Notes: generated from the sequence alone by a model not told the origin. Positions 1-8,076 are shown, numbered from the stretch's first letter. The stretch: DNA of 17,675 nt from Actinomycetota bacterium (GCA_003567835.1 PWYO01000129.1:1-17675), one strand, 5' to 3'. A program made the numbers and translations.

Positions 1-959
1 CCAGGAAACAAACCTTGGTTGATTACGGGTTCAGACTCCCTTCCGCTTTGGACAACCGGCCGCTCAGGTTTGAGGAGTTTACCCAAAAAATCCCCTATTG
101 CATATTTACTTCTGCCACCCCGGGCCCTTATGAGCATGCGGTAAGCAGCCAGGTCGTAGAGCAGATTATTAGACCCACAGGCCTGGTTGACCCTGAAGTG
201 GTGATCAAGCCCACACAGGGCCAAATCGATGATCTCATCTCAGAAATGAAACAAAGGGTGGCCAAAAAAGAACGGGTACTGGTCACCACCCTGACCAAAA
301 AGATGGCTGAAGACCTGGCAGACTATCTGGCCAGCCAGGGCATAAAGGTCCGGTATCTGCATTCCACCATAGACACCATTGAAAGGATTGAGATCTTGCG
401 GGGGCTGCGAAGCGGAGAATTTGATGTCCTGGTGGGAATCAATCTTTTAAGGGAGGGGCTGGATTTGCCTGAAGTTTCTCTGGTGGCCATACTGGATGCC
501 GATAAGGAGGGTTTCCTTCGTTCGGAGAGATCGCTGATTCAGACCATAGGTCGTGCGGCAAGGAATGTAAACGGCCGGGTGTTGATGTATGCGGATCACC
601 TGACAGGGGCCTTGGCCAATGCTTTGGAAGAAACTGACAGACGGCGAAAACTGCAGATTGCTTATAATCGTAAACATCATATTGTGCCCAAAACCATTAC
701 CAAGAATATAAGCGATATCCTGTATGCCAGCGGCATCCGCTCCAAGCCAAAACATAAGGGCAGCATAAAAGAAGGCAAGGCTGCTTTTACCGAGAAGAAA
801 TTGCTGGATATGGATCCGGCAGGGGTTGCCCACATTTTAAGCGGTCTGGAAGAAGAGATGAACCTGGCGGCCAGAGATATGCGTTTTGAAGAGGCGGCGG
901 TCATTCGGGACCAGATAAAAAAGATTAAACAAATCACCAATATAGAAGTGGCAAAATAA
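1..959 (+). CDS. uvrB: UvrABC excinuclease subunit B, C-terminal part (5' end outside window)
   Basis: UvrB is the DNA-damage-verifying helicase-like subunit of nucleotide excision repair. It is loaded by UvrA and recruits UvrC. The open frame enters the window at base 3 and gives 318 residues, about the C-terminal half of a usual ~660-residue protein. Visible in order are the family stretch RKQTLVDYGFRLPSALDNRP, the SATPGPYE motif, helicase motif V (GINLLREGLDLPEVS), the segment around ILDADKEGFLRSERS, and motif VI (QTIGRAARN). A C-terminal UVR domain (LEEEMNLAARDMRFEEAA) pairs with the matching domain in UvrC. An ATG at nt 138 and a TTG at nt 15 lie inside the helicase core and are not starts. 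The stop codon overlaps the uvrA start by one base (TAATG), so translation is probably coupled. Confidence 0.97.
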   Translation, partial: RKQTLVDYGFRLPSALDNRPLRFEEFTQKIPYCIFTSATPGPYEHAVSSQVVEQIIRPTGLVDPEVVIKPTQGQIDDLISEMKQRVAKKERVLVTTLTKKMAEDLADYLASQGIKVRYLHSTIDTIERIEILRGLRSGEFDVLVGINLLREGLDLPEVSLVAILDADKEGFLRSERSLIQTIGRAARNVNGRVLMYADHLTGALANALEETDRRRKLQIAYNRKHHIVPKTITKNISDILYASGIRSKPKHKGSIKEGKAAFTEKKLLDMDPAGVAHILSGLEEEMNLAARDMRFEEAAVIRDQIKKIKQITNIEVAK

Positions 960-3811
960 TGCAATCGGAAATATATATAAAAGGCGCAAGAGAACATAAC
1001 CTGAAAAATATCAGTCTCCGGCTGCCCCGCAATCAATATATTGTGTTTACGGGGGTAAGCGGGTCAGGAAAGTCTTCCCTTGCTTTTGATACGCTGTATG
1101 CAGAGGGACAGAGGCGGTATGTGGAGTCTCTTTCATCCTATGCGCGGCAGTTTTTAGGCCAGATGGACAAGCCGGATGTGGATTTGATCGAAGGGCTTTC
1201 TCCTGCGGTTTCTATCAACCAAAAAGGGGTAAGCAAAAACCCGCGATCCACAGTGGGCACCATCACCGAGATCTATGATTACTTAAGGGTGCTTTATGCC
1301 CAAATCGGCAAGCCTTTCTGTTACCGTTGCGGCAGGCCTATTTCCAAACAGACTGTGGACCAGATTGTAGACCGCATCATGGAGCTTGAGCAGGGTACCA
1401 GGTTTTTGGTGCTCTCTCCGGTGGTAAGAGGCCGCAAAGGCGAGTATGCCAAGACCTTTGAGACCATCAAAAAAGACGGATACATGCGCATCAGGGCAGA
1501 CGGCCAAATCTATGAGCTGGATCAGGATTTTGATTTAAAACTGGATAAAAAGATCAGGCATGATATAGAAATTGTTGTAGACCGGCTCAAAATGAAGGAA
1601 GGCATACGCAAAAGGCTTACCGAAGATATTGAGGCCGCACTTGGTGAGAGCGGGGGGCTGGTGTTTATACAGCTGCCTGATGAAGATAAGATGCTGACTT
1701 TTTCTGAAAATTTTTCATGTCTGCACTGCGGCATTGATTTTGAAGAACTGACCCCCAGAATGTTTTCCTTTAACAGTCCTTATGGGGCTTGCAAAGCCTG
1801 CAGCGGACTGGGGTTTAAAAAAGAAGTGGATCCCAAGCTGGTGGTGCAAAAGCCCCAGCTGAGCATCAATGACGGAGCCATACCCTTTATCAATATGCAT
1901 TATTCCAATTATTATTCCCAGATTATGAAAGCCCTATCTTCTGAGTACGGCTTTGATTTGAACACCCCTTTCAAGGAGCTTGATGATGAAATCCAAGATA
2001 TCATCCTTTATGGCGGCAATGGCAAAAGGATGCGCATTAGCTACCGGACCCATAAGGGCAAGCGCCGGTTCTATCAAATCAAATTTGAAGGCATCACCCA
2101 TACGGTAGGCAGACGGTACCTGGAAACCGATTCCGACTACCAAAGGAACCGCTATGATCAGCTCATGTCCACCAAACCCTGTTCCAGCTGTGGGGGCAGA
2201 AGGCTGCGGCCGGAAAGCTTGGCGGTAAACATCTCTGAGGTGTCCATCGCCGATTTTTGTGATATGACCATCGATGATGCTGTATGCTGGCTGGGCAAGC
2301 TGGAACTGGACCAGCGGGATCAACTGATTGGCAAAAGGCTTATAAAAGAGATTGGAGAAAGGCTCAACTTTTTAAAGGATGTGGGGCTGGGCTATCTGAC
2401 CCTGAGCCGTGAAGCCAACACCCTTTCCGGGGGAGAGTCGCAGAGGATTCGGCTGGCCACCCAAATTGGTTCAGGGCTGGTAGGGGTGCTCTACATACTT
2501 GATGAACCCAGCATAGGTCTGCATCAGCGGGACAATGCCAAACTGATCAAAGCCCTTAAAAAACTACGAGATCTGGGCAACACCATCATTGTGATAGAGC
2601 ATGATGAAGAAACCATCAGACAGGCGGACCACATCGTAGACATCGGCCCGGGGGCTGGCGTGCATGGAGGACGTGTGGTTTGCCATGGTAATTTGAAACA
2701 GATATGCGGGTGCAGCCAATCGGTGACCGGGCAATACCTGAAGGGAGAAAAAAGTATACCGTTGCCGCCTAGAAGGCGTAAAACGGGCCAGGGCCTGGTA
2801 ACCATAAAAGGGGCCAGGGAACATAATTTGAAAAATATTGAGGTCAAGATCCCTTTGGGAGCGCTGGTTTCAGTAACCGGGGTGAGCGGGTCTGGAAAAA
2901 GCACCCTGGTCAATGACATACTGTATCCTTCTCTTTCCAATGCTTTGACCAATACCGCTTACAGCACGGGACCGCATGACGGCATTGAGGGCTATGAGCA
3001 GCTGGATAAAGTGATTGTCATTGATCAATCCCCCATTGGGCGGACGCCGCGTTCCAATCCCGCTACCTATACCGGGGTATTTACCTATATCAGGGAATTA
3101 TTTTCAAAAACCCCGGAGGCCAAGATGAAAGGGTATAGGCCGGGGAGGTTTTCATTCAACCTCAAAGGCGGCAGGTGCGAGGCCTGTACCGGGGACGGTG
3201 TGATTAAAATAGAAATGCATTTTCTGCCTGACATTTATGTGCCTTGTGAGGTCTGCAAAGGAAAGAGGTATAATCGGGAGACCCTGGAAATCAAATACAG
3301 AGGGAAAAATATTGATGATGTGCTTCATATGACCATTGAAGAGGCCCTGCAGTTTTTTAAGAACATTCCCCGCATAAGCAATAAGCTGAAAGTGATCCAT
3401 GAGGTGGGTCTTGGATATATCCAATTGGGCCAGTCTTCTACCACCTTGTCTGGCGGAGAAGCCCAGCGGGTCAAGCTTGCTACAGAACTTTCCAAGAGAA
3501 GTACGGGCAGGACCATGTATCTTTTGGACGAGCCGACCACCGGTCTTCATTTTGATGATATCAATAAGTTGCTGAAAATGCTCAACAAGCTGGTCGATGC
3601 AGGCAATACGGTATTGGTCATTGAACATAATCTGGATGTGATTAAAACCGCTGACCATATTATCGACCTGGGCCCGGAAGGAGGTTATGCAGGGGGCAGG
3701 ATTGTTGCCCAGGGAAGCCCCGAGCACCTGGCCAGGGAAAACAGCTCGCATACCGGGAAGTTTTTGAAACAATATTTTGAACAAAAAGCAATGGGCTCCA
3801 AACGAAAATGA
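959..3811 (+). CDS. uvrA: UvrABC excinuclease subunit A (ATPase)
   Basis: UvrA is the damage-recognition ATPase of nucleotide excision repair and acts as a dimer that loads UvrB. The 950-residue length is normal. Two ABC modules are complete: Walker A GVSGSGKS near residues 32-39 and 641-648, signatures LSGGESQR (~491) and LSGGEAQR (~831), and Walker B LDEPSIGLH and LDEPTTGLH. Zinc ligands are intact: C254/C257/C278/C281 in the first module and C740/C743/C763/C766 in the second, plus an extra CxxC at 121/124. The ATG start overlaps the uvrB stop, and the TGA stop overlaps the uvrC start in an ATGA arrangement, so uvrB, uvrA and uvrC are almost certainly one transcript. Several long antisense frames under this gene are shadows. 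Confidence 0.98.
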   Translation: MQSEIYIKGAREHNLKNISLRLPRNQYIVFTGVSGSGKSSLAFDTLYAEGQRRYVESLSSYARQFLGQMDKPDVDLIEGLSPAVSINQKGVSKNPRSTVGTITEIYDYLRVLYAQIGKPFCYRCGRPISKQTVDQIVDRIMELEQGTRFLVLSPVVRGRKGEYAKTFETIKKDGYMRIRADGQIYELDQDFDLKLDKKIRHDIEIVVDRLKMKEGIRKRLTEDIEAALGESGGLVFIQLPDEDKMLTFSENFSCLHCGIDFEELTPRMFSFNSPYGACKACSGLGFKKEVDPKLVVQKPQLSINDGAIPFINMHYSNYYSQIMKALSSEYGFDLNTPFKELDDEIQDIILYGGNGKRMRISYRTHKGKRRFYQIKFEGITHTVGRRYLETDSDYQRNRYDQLMSTKPCSSCGGRRLRPESLAVNISEVSIADFCDMTIDDAVCWLGKLELDQRDQLIGKRLIKEIGERLNFLKDVGLGYLTLSREANTLSGGESQRIRLATQIGSGLVGVLYILDEPSIGLHQRDNAKLIKALKKLRDLGNTIIVIEHDEETIRQADHIVDIGPGAGVHGGRVVCHGNLKQICGCSQSVTGQYLKGEKSIPLPPRRRKTGQGLVTIKGAREHNLKNIEVKIPLGALVSVTGVSGSGKSTLVNDILYPSLSNALTNTAYSTGPHDGIEGYEQLDKVIVIDQSPIGRTPRSNPATYTGVFTYIRELFSKTPEAKMKGYRPGRFSFNLKGGRCEACTGDGVIKIEMHFLPDIYVPCEVCKGKRYNRETLEIKYRGKNIDDVLHMTIEEALQFFKNIPRISNKLKVIHEVGLGYIQLGQSSTTLSGGEAQRVKLATELSKRSTGRTMYLLDEPTTGLHFDDINKLLKMLNKLVDAGNTVLVIEHNLDVIKTADHIIDLGPEGGYAGGRIVAQGSPEHLARENSSHTGKFLKQYFEQKAMGSKRK

Positions 3812-5658
3812 TGAAAACAAAACCCCTGAAAAAAATACTGTCCATTCTCCCTCACCGGCCTGGTGTCTATATTTTTAAAGACAGACGGTCAGAAATCATT
3901 TACATAGGCAAAGCCAAAGATCTCAATAAAAGAGTGCGGAGCTATTTTAGGGCCCCTAAAGACTATGGTCCAGACAATCCCAGAATCAATGTGTTTTTTG
4001 ATGCGGTAGACAGCATCGATTATGTGGTTACCGACAGCGATGCGGAGGCGCTGGTTTTGGAAAGCAGCCTGATTAAAAAAAACAGACCCAAGTACAATGT
4101 GGAGCTCAAAGATGATAAATCCTACCCCTTTATTGTCATCACCCACCAGGAGAAGTACCCCCGTGTTTTTTTAACCCGCAACCGGGAACTCAAAGGGGTT
4201 CGGTATTATGGGCCTTATACGGATGTACGATCTGCCAGAAATGTCTTGGATGTTTTGCGGAAAACTTTTCAAATCAGGGACTGCAAAAAAACCGCCCCGG
4301 GCAAAGAAGGCAGATCGCCCTGCTTAAACCATCATATCAAGCTCTGCTCCGCCCCCTGCATAGGGAATATAAGTGAACATCAGTACCGATCCGGCATAGC
4401 TTATATCCATATGTTTTTGAAAGGCCGTATCAAGTCCGTAGAAGATAAGATCCAAAAACGAATGCAGGCCTATGTGAAAAAACAGGCCTTTGAGCAGGCG
4501 GCAGCGTTAAAAGATGCCTTACAGAGCATCAGAAGATTAAACCGCAAACAGAGAATTGTGGTTGGCGGAGAAGACAGATGGGATGCCATAGGGGTCTATC
4601 ACCAGGAAAAAAGGGCAGCAGTAAGCTTTTTTTCCTATGGCAGGGGGGAATTGGCTGCTTATAATAATTTCTTGATTGAGAATACGGATTATATGCAAAA
4701 GGAGGATATTGCCAGCGGTTTTATCACCAGATATTATGCAGGCATCAATAATATGCCTTCAACAATTTATATCCCCTGGCCCATCGAACAGCAGCAGGCT
4801 TTAGAATCGTGGCTGACTGGCAAAAAGGGCAAAAAAATTACTGTACGGGTTCCCCTTAGAGGGGATAAAAAAAAGGTGATGGATATGGCGGCAAACAATG
4901 CCCGGCTTTATTTGGAAAAAAAGACATTTGAAAAAGACAGCGGCCACAGCAAAGCCTACAGTGAGCTTCTCCAGCTCAAAAATGTGCTCAAGCTTACCAA
5001 CATGCCCCGCCGTATGGAATGCTATGATATCTCCAACCTGAAAGATACTTTCCCCGTGGGCTCTATGGTGGTATTTGTAGACGGCATGCCTGCCAAGGAC
5101 CATTACAGGCATTTCAAGATTAAACAAGTTGCCGGCCAGGATGACTGTGCCATGCTCAGAGAGGTGCTTAAGCGAAGAATCCGGTATTTGGCCAGGGACA
5201 GTTTTGCCATGGAAAATAGTTTTTTTACGCCCCCCGACCTGTTGATTGTTGATGGGGGGATGGGCCAGTACCATGCGGCTAAGGCTGTACTGGACCGGGA
5301 AGGCATGCAGGATATGGATCTGGTCAGTATCGCCAAAAAAGAAGAAGTGGTGTACGGTGCCGGACACCCCCGGGGCATGAAGCTGGATATGAACAAGAGC
5401 CATATGCGGGTACTGGTCAGGATCAGGGATGAAGCCCACAGATTTGCCCTTGATTACCATAGGAGGCTGCGGGGCAAATATATGACTTCCTCATTTTTGG
5501 ACCAGGTCCGGGGCATCGGGGAAAAGAAAAAAAAGTACATCACCGAACATATTGGATCTATGGATGAACTCAAGCGCAGTTCTGTGCAGCAACTGATGAA
5601 TATTAAAGGAATTAGCTATAAGGATGCAATCAATATTTATAATTATTTACATAAATAA
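3808..5658 (+). CDS. uvrC: UvrABC excinuclease subunit C (dual-incision nuclease)
   Basis: UvrC makes both incisions around a lesion marked by UvrB. The protein has 616 residues, the usual size. The N-terminal GIY-YIG nuclease (3' incision) shows G19-V-Y, Y32-I-G, R42 and E85. A UVR domain for UvrB contact spans about 205-240 (AYVKKQAFEQAAALKDAL). The C-terminal half has the RNase H-like nuclease (5' incision), with the expected acidic and histidine residues at D407 (ECYDISN), D482 (LIVDGG) and H544 (DEAHRFA). It ends in helix-hairpin-helix repeats (VRGIGEKKKKYI and MNIKGISYKDA). Tandem ATG codons at 3808 and 3811 are both possible starts. The first overlaps uvrA by 4 nt, indicating coupling. 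No catalytic residue appears lost. Confidence 0.98.
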   Translation: MMKTKPLKKILSILPHRPGVYIFKDRRSEIIYIGKAKDLNKRVRSYFRAPKDYGPDNPRINVFFDAVDSIDYVVTDSDAEALVLESSLIKKNRPKYNVELKDDKSYPFIVITHQEKYPRVFLTRNRELKGVRYYGPYTDVRSARNVLDVLRKTFQIRDCKKTAPGKEGRSPCLNHHIKLCSAPCIGNISEHQYRSGIAYIHMFLKGRIKSVEDKIQKRMQAYVKKQAFEQAAALKDALQSIRRLNRKQRIVVGGEDRWDAIGVYHQEKRAAVSFFSYGRGELAAYNNFLIENTDYMQKEDIASGFITRYYAGINNMPSTIYIPWPIEQQQALESWLTGKKGKKITVRVPLRGDKKKVMDMAANNARLYLEKKTFEKDSGHSKAYSELLQLKNVLKLTNMPRRMECYDISNLKDTFPVGSMVVFVDGMPAKDHYRHFKIKQVAGQDDCAMLREVLKRRIRYLARDSFAMENSFFTPPDLLIVDGGMGQYHAAKAVLDREGMQDMDLVSIAKKEEVVYGAGHPRGMKLDMNKSHMRVLVRIRDEAHRFALDYHRRLRGKYMTSSFLDQVRGIGEKKKKYITEHIGSMDELKRSSVQQLMNIKGISYKDAINIYNYLHK

Positions 5659-5672
5659 ACAGGGGTTTGGTT

Positions 5673-6047
5673 TTGGTCCGTTGGCTTCTTGACTGGGTGA
5701 TTATGACATTTTCGATTACGGTAGCCTCGTATTTTCTGCCTTTTATACGCATAGCCGGGGATACGGTATGGGACCAGTTTAAAATTGCATTCCTGGCCGG
5801 CCTTCTTCTGGGTCTGCTGCATACCTTTATAAAACCCATTGTAAAGATTTTGTCCCTCCCTATTAATATGCTAACATTGGGTTTGTTTAATATTGTTATC
5901 AATGCTGGTATGCTTTGGGTGGTCGATTATTTTATAAAGGGTTTGAAAGTAGAAGGTTTTTGGGGTTATGTATTAAGTGCTTTGGTGATCAGCATCATAA
6001 GCATCATACTGACCAAAATCATCTATTATGAAAGAAAAAAAAAGTAA
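5673..6047 (+). CDS. YvlD / phage-holin-4_2 family small membrane protein
   Basis: This is a 124-residue integral membrane protein of unknown molecular function. Four hydrophobic segments are visible at about residues 3-25, 34-56, 64-88 and 97-120, with the family-typical stretches KPIVKILSLPINMLTLGLFN and GLKVEGFWGY. The pattern fits the YvlD (phage_holin_4_2, formerly DUF) family, which is chromosomal in many Bacillota despite its holin name. I chose TTG 5673 because AGGGG at 5661-5665 lies 7 nt upstream. TTG 5667 would leave 1 nt, and ATG 5703 would cut into the first helix. It follows uvrC by 14 nt and its end overlaps a possible upstream start of rapZ, so it appears to share the repair-gene transcript. 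The C-terminus is basic (ERKKK), encoded by an A9 run. No lysis cassette or phage gene is nearby. Confidence 0.88.
   Translation: MVRWLLDWVIMTFSITVASYFLPFIRIAGDTVWDQFKIAFLAGLLLGLLHTFIKPIVKILSLPINMLTLGLFNIVINAGMLWVVDYFIKGLKVEGFWGYVLSALVISIISIILTKIIYYERKKK
6035..6043 (+). other. A9 homopolymer at the membrane-protein/rapZ junction
   Basis: Nine consecutive A residues encode the last lysines of the membrane protein, just before its TAA at 6045-6047. The rapZ frame is open across the same run from ATG 6028. Runs of nine A are known sites of RNA polymerase slippage. Losing one A (or a +1 shift) would join the membrane protein frame directly to rapZ. Whether this happens is inference. Confidence 0.4.
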
Positions 6048-6066
6048 AAAGAATAAGTTCCGGGAT

Positions 6067-6930
6067 ATGCGGCTTTTCATTATCACCGGCCTTTCAGGGG
6101 CGGGCAAGACAGAAGCACTGAATTATTTTGAAGATGCCGGGTTCTACTGCATTGACAACCTGCCTGCCAACCTGCTTTTAAACCTTATTGACTTTTTTTC
6201 CAAAAAAAATGCCAAGGTCAGCCGTATTGCGGTAGCCATTGACCTGCGCAGCGGGTATTTTTTTGATGAAATTTACAAAACTTTGGAACAGCTCAAAGCC
6301 AGGGGCATCCCCTACAGCATCCTTTTTCTGGAAGCATCCAAAAGTGTGATCGTAAAACGGTTTTCCCTAACCAGGCGCAAGCACCCTTTGGTCGAATACG
6401 GGGATATAGGAGAAGGCATAGAGAAGGAAGTAGAAAGGATGTACAAGCTTAGGGAGATGGCCGACGTGGTCTTAGATACCACCCTTCTCAAGGCCAAAGA
6501 GCTGAGGATTGCCTTAACCGAGCGGATGATGAGCGATTCAGAAAAAAGCAAATTGCTGCAGATTTCGGTGACTTCTTTTGGATACAAATACGGCTTGCCC
6601 GAGAACCTCGACTTGGTTATGGACGTGCGGTTTTTGCCCAATCCATTTTACGACCAAGACCTAAAAAATTTAAACGGGAGCTGCAAAGAAGTTGTCCAGT
6701 ATGTCCTTTCCAGGGATGAAACCAAGAAGTTTTTGCGCATGTTTGAAAAGATGCTGGATTTTCTCCTGCCCAATTATATTGCTGAAGGAAAGAGTTATCT
6801 GGGCATAGGTATTGGCTGCAGCGGGGGCAAGCACCGGTCGGTGGTTTTGGCGGACAGGATCTATGATTACCTGAAAATAAAAGGATATTCTGCAAAAATT
6901 ATACACAGGGATATCCAAAAAGAAATATAG
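6067..6930 (+). CDS. rapZ: RapZ/YvcJ-family nucleotide-binding regulator (RNase adapter protein)
   Basis: RapZ-family proteins are P-loop proteins. In enterobacteria RapZ senses glucosamine-6-phosphate and delivers a small RNA to RNase E. In Bacillota (YvcJ) the protein hydrolyses nucleotides and its target is less clear. From ATG 6067 the protein is 287 residues, the family's usual length. Walker A is GLSGAGKT at residues 8-15. The family motif IGCSGGKHRSV lies near 249-259, and the C-terminus closes with the typical HRDIQKEI. ATG 6028 would add 13 residues rich in lysine (EKKSKKNK) and overlap the preceding gene by 20 nt. I prefer 6067 because family members begin just before the P-loop, but neither start has a clear Shine-Dalgarno, so coupled translation is likely. 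The usual partners yvcK and whiA do not follow; gap does. Confidence 0.95.
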   Translation: MRLFIITGLSGAGKTEALNYFEDAGFYCIDNLPANLLLNLIDFFSKKNAKVSRIAVAIDLRSGYFFDEIYKTLEQLKARGIPYSILFLEASKSVIVKRFSLTRRKHPLVEYGDIGEGIEKEVERMYKLREMADVVLDTTLLKAKELRIALTERMMSDSEKSKLLQISVTSFGYKYGLPENLDLVMDVRFLPNPFYDQDLKNLNGSCKEVVQYVLSRDETKKFLRMFEKMLDFLLPNYIAEGKSYLGIGIGCSGGKHRSVVLADRIYDYLKIKGYSAKIIHRDIQKEI

Positions 6931-6955
6931 ATCATGGGGGCAGTTTGGATTTTTT
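6913..6955 (+). terminator. Weak candidate terminator at the end of rapZ
   Basis: ATCCAAA (6913-6919) can pair with TTTGGAT (6944-6950), and T residues follow to 6955. The stem is only 7 bp with a 24-nt loop and begins within the last rapZ codons, so termination would be inefficient. It is the only terminator-like structure seen between rapZ and gap. Confidence 0.25.
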
Positions 6956-6973
6956 GATGTAAAAATATTACGC

Positions 6974-7002
6974 TTTTAAATTCTTGGTAAATTTGTTAGA
7001 AT
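6974..7002 (+). promoter_or_regulatory. Candidate extended -10 promoter for the glycolytic operon
   Basis: TAGAAT (6997-7002) matches the -10 consensus at 5 of 6 bases and is preceded by TGT (6994-6996), an extended -10 element. A poor -35 (TTTTAA, 6974-6979) lies at a 17-bp spacing. Transcription from here would give a leader of about 50 nt before gap. An alternative pair is TTGATG (6954-6959) with TAAATT (6977-6982). The surrounding DNA is strongly AT-rich, as expected for a promoter region. Confidence 0.5.
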
Positions 7003-7036
7003 TTTTTAGCTTATTAATTGAACATGGAATGGATTG

Positions 7037-7048
7037 CTAAATATTTAG
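7037..7048. promoter_or_regulatory. 12-bp perfect palindrome in the gap leader
   Basis: CTAAATATTTAG reads the same on both strands and sits 2 nt before the AGGGAGG ribosome site of gap. It could be an operator half-site pair or a small AU-rich leader hairpin. AT-rich palindromes of this size also occur by chance. Confidence 0.25.
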
Positions 7049-7062
7049 AAAGGGAGGCAATA

Positions 7063-8076
7063 ATGGCAATAAAAGTAGGAATCAATGGTTTTGGCCGAAT
7101 CGGCAGACAGACATTGAGAGCAGCTTTGCAGTATGACCAGGGGGAGGACATTGATTTTGTGGCAATCAATGACCTTACCGATGCAAATACCCTGGCGCAT
7201 CTTCTCAAGTATGATTCTGTGTATAAAATCATGGACGAGGATGTAAGAGTAGAAGGCGACAACCTGATTGTCGGCGAGACCAAGATCAAGGTTTTATCAG
7301 AAAAGGATCCTGCCCAGCTGCCCTGGGGAGACCTGGGCGTGGATGTGGTTCTTGAATCTACCGGTATTTTTACCAAAAGAAAAGACGCGGCCAAACATAT
7401 TGAGGCAGGCGCAAAAAAAGTTTTGCTTTCTGCGCCTATGAAGGGTGAAGGTGCTGACATCACCTTGGTTATCGGTGTAAACCATCAAGATTATGATAAG
7501 GATAAGCACCATATTATTTCCAATGCTTCCTGTACCACCAATGGACTTGCTCCGGTATGCAAGGTTATCAATGACGCATTTGGCATTGTTGAGGGTTTTA
7601 TGACTACCATTCATGCTTATACCAATGACCAGAAGCTTCTGGACCTTCCCCATAAGGACCTGAGGAGGGCCAGGGCTGCAGGCATGTCCATTATACCCAC
7701 TTCTACAGGGGCGGCCAAAGCCATAGGGCTGGTTATCCCTGAGCTGGAAGGCAAACTGGACGGCCTGGCTCTAAGGGTTCCTGTGCCTGTAGGTTCCATC
7801 ATCGATCTGGTGGTCAATCTTGAAAAAGATGCCTCTGTTGAGGAAATCAATGAAGCGGTTAAAGCAGCAGCTCAGCAGCCTGCCTTAAAAGGGATTATGC
7901 AGTACAGTGAAGAACCGCTGGTGTCGGTGGATATCGTGGGCAACCCCCATTCCACCATTTTTGATGCACCAAGCACCATGAAAACCGGTAAAATGGTTAA
8001 AATCATGACTTGGTATGATAATGAATGGGGTTATTCCTGCAGATGTAAAGATCTTTTAACCATGTTGATGCAATAA
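7063..8076 (+). CDS. gap: Glyceraldehyde-3-phosphate dehydrogenase, NAD type
   Basis: GAPDH oxidises and phosphorylates glyceraldehyde-3-phosphate to 1,3-bisphosphoglycerate in the cytosol. From ATG 7063 it is 337 residues. It has an ideal ribosome site (AGGGAGG, 7051-7057) and begins MAIKVGINGFGRIGR like the family. In-frame TTG 7018 and ATG 7024 would add a non-family extension and lack this site. The nucleotide fold (GINGFGRIGR), catalytic C157 (NASCTTN) and H184 (TIHAYTNDQ) are present. Leu-Pro in KLLDLPHKDL and Asp in INDLTDA point to NAD rather than NADP use, hence glycolytic direction. Two departures stand out. The second cysteine of the usual SCTTNC motif is Gly161, and the usual VPTPTGS-like loop reads VPVPVGS. 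It is the first gene of the glycolytic group, and a stem-loop follows its stop. Confidence 0.98.
   Translation: MAIKVGINGFGRIGRQTLRAALQYDQGEDIDFVAINDLTDANTLAHLLKYDSVYKIMDEDVRVEGDNLIVGETKIKVLSEKDPAQLPWGDLGVDVVLESTGIFTKRKDAAKHIEAGAKKVLLSAPMKGEGADITLVIGVNHQDYDKDKHHIISNASCTTNGLAPVCKVINDAFGIVEGFMTTIHAYTNDQKLLDLPHKDLRRARAAGMSIIPTSTGAAKAIGLVIPELEGKLDGLALRVPVPVGSIIDLVVNLEKDASVEEINEAVKAAAQQPALKGIMQYSEEPLVSVDIVGNPHSTIFDAPSTMKTGKMVKIMTWYDNEWGYSCRCKDLLTMLMQ

Noticed and set aside
3152..3820. Long minus-strand open frame (222 codons) beneath uvrA
   Set aside because: It lies wholly opposite conserved UvrA coding sequence, encodes no recognisable motif, and follows from codon bias of the real gene.
4801..5460. 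Long minus-strand open frame (219 codons) beneath uvrC
   Set aside because: The plus strand encodes the catalytic C-terminal domain of UvrC, and the antisense product resembles no family I know.
5673..6047. Holin-like family name as a sign of prophage or a lysis cassette
   Set aside because: The family is widespread on chromosomes, no endolysin or phage gene is near, and the gene is packed into a conserved housekeeping cluster.
7018..7062. N-terminal extension of GAPDH from TTG 7018 or ATG 7024
   Set aside because: The family starts at MAIKVGINGFG, and the strong AGGGAGG site serves ATG 7063; the extension would contain that site within its coding region.
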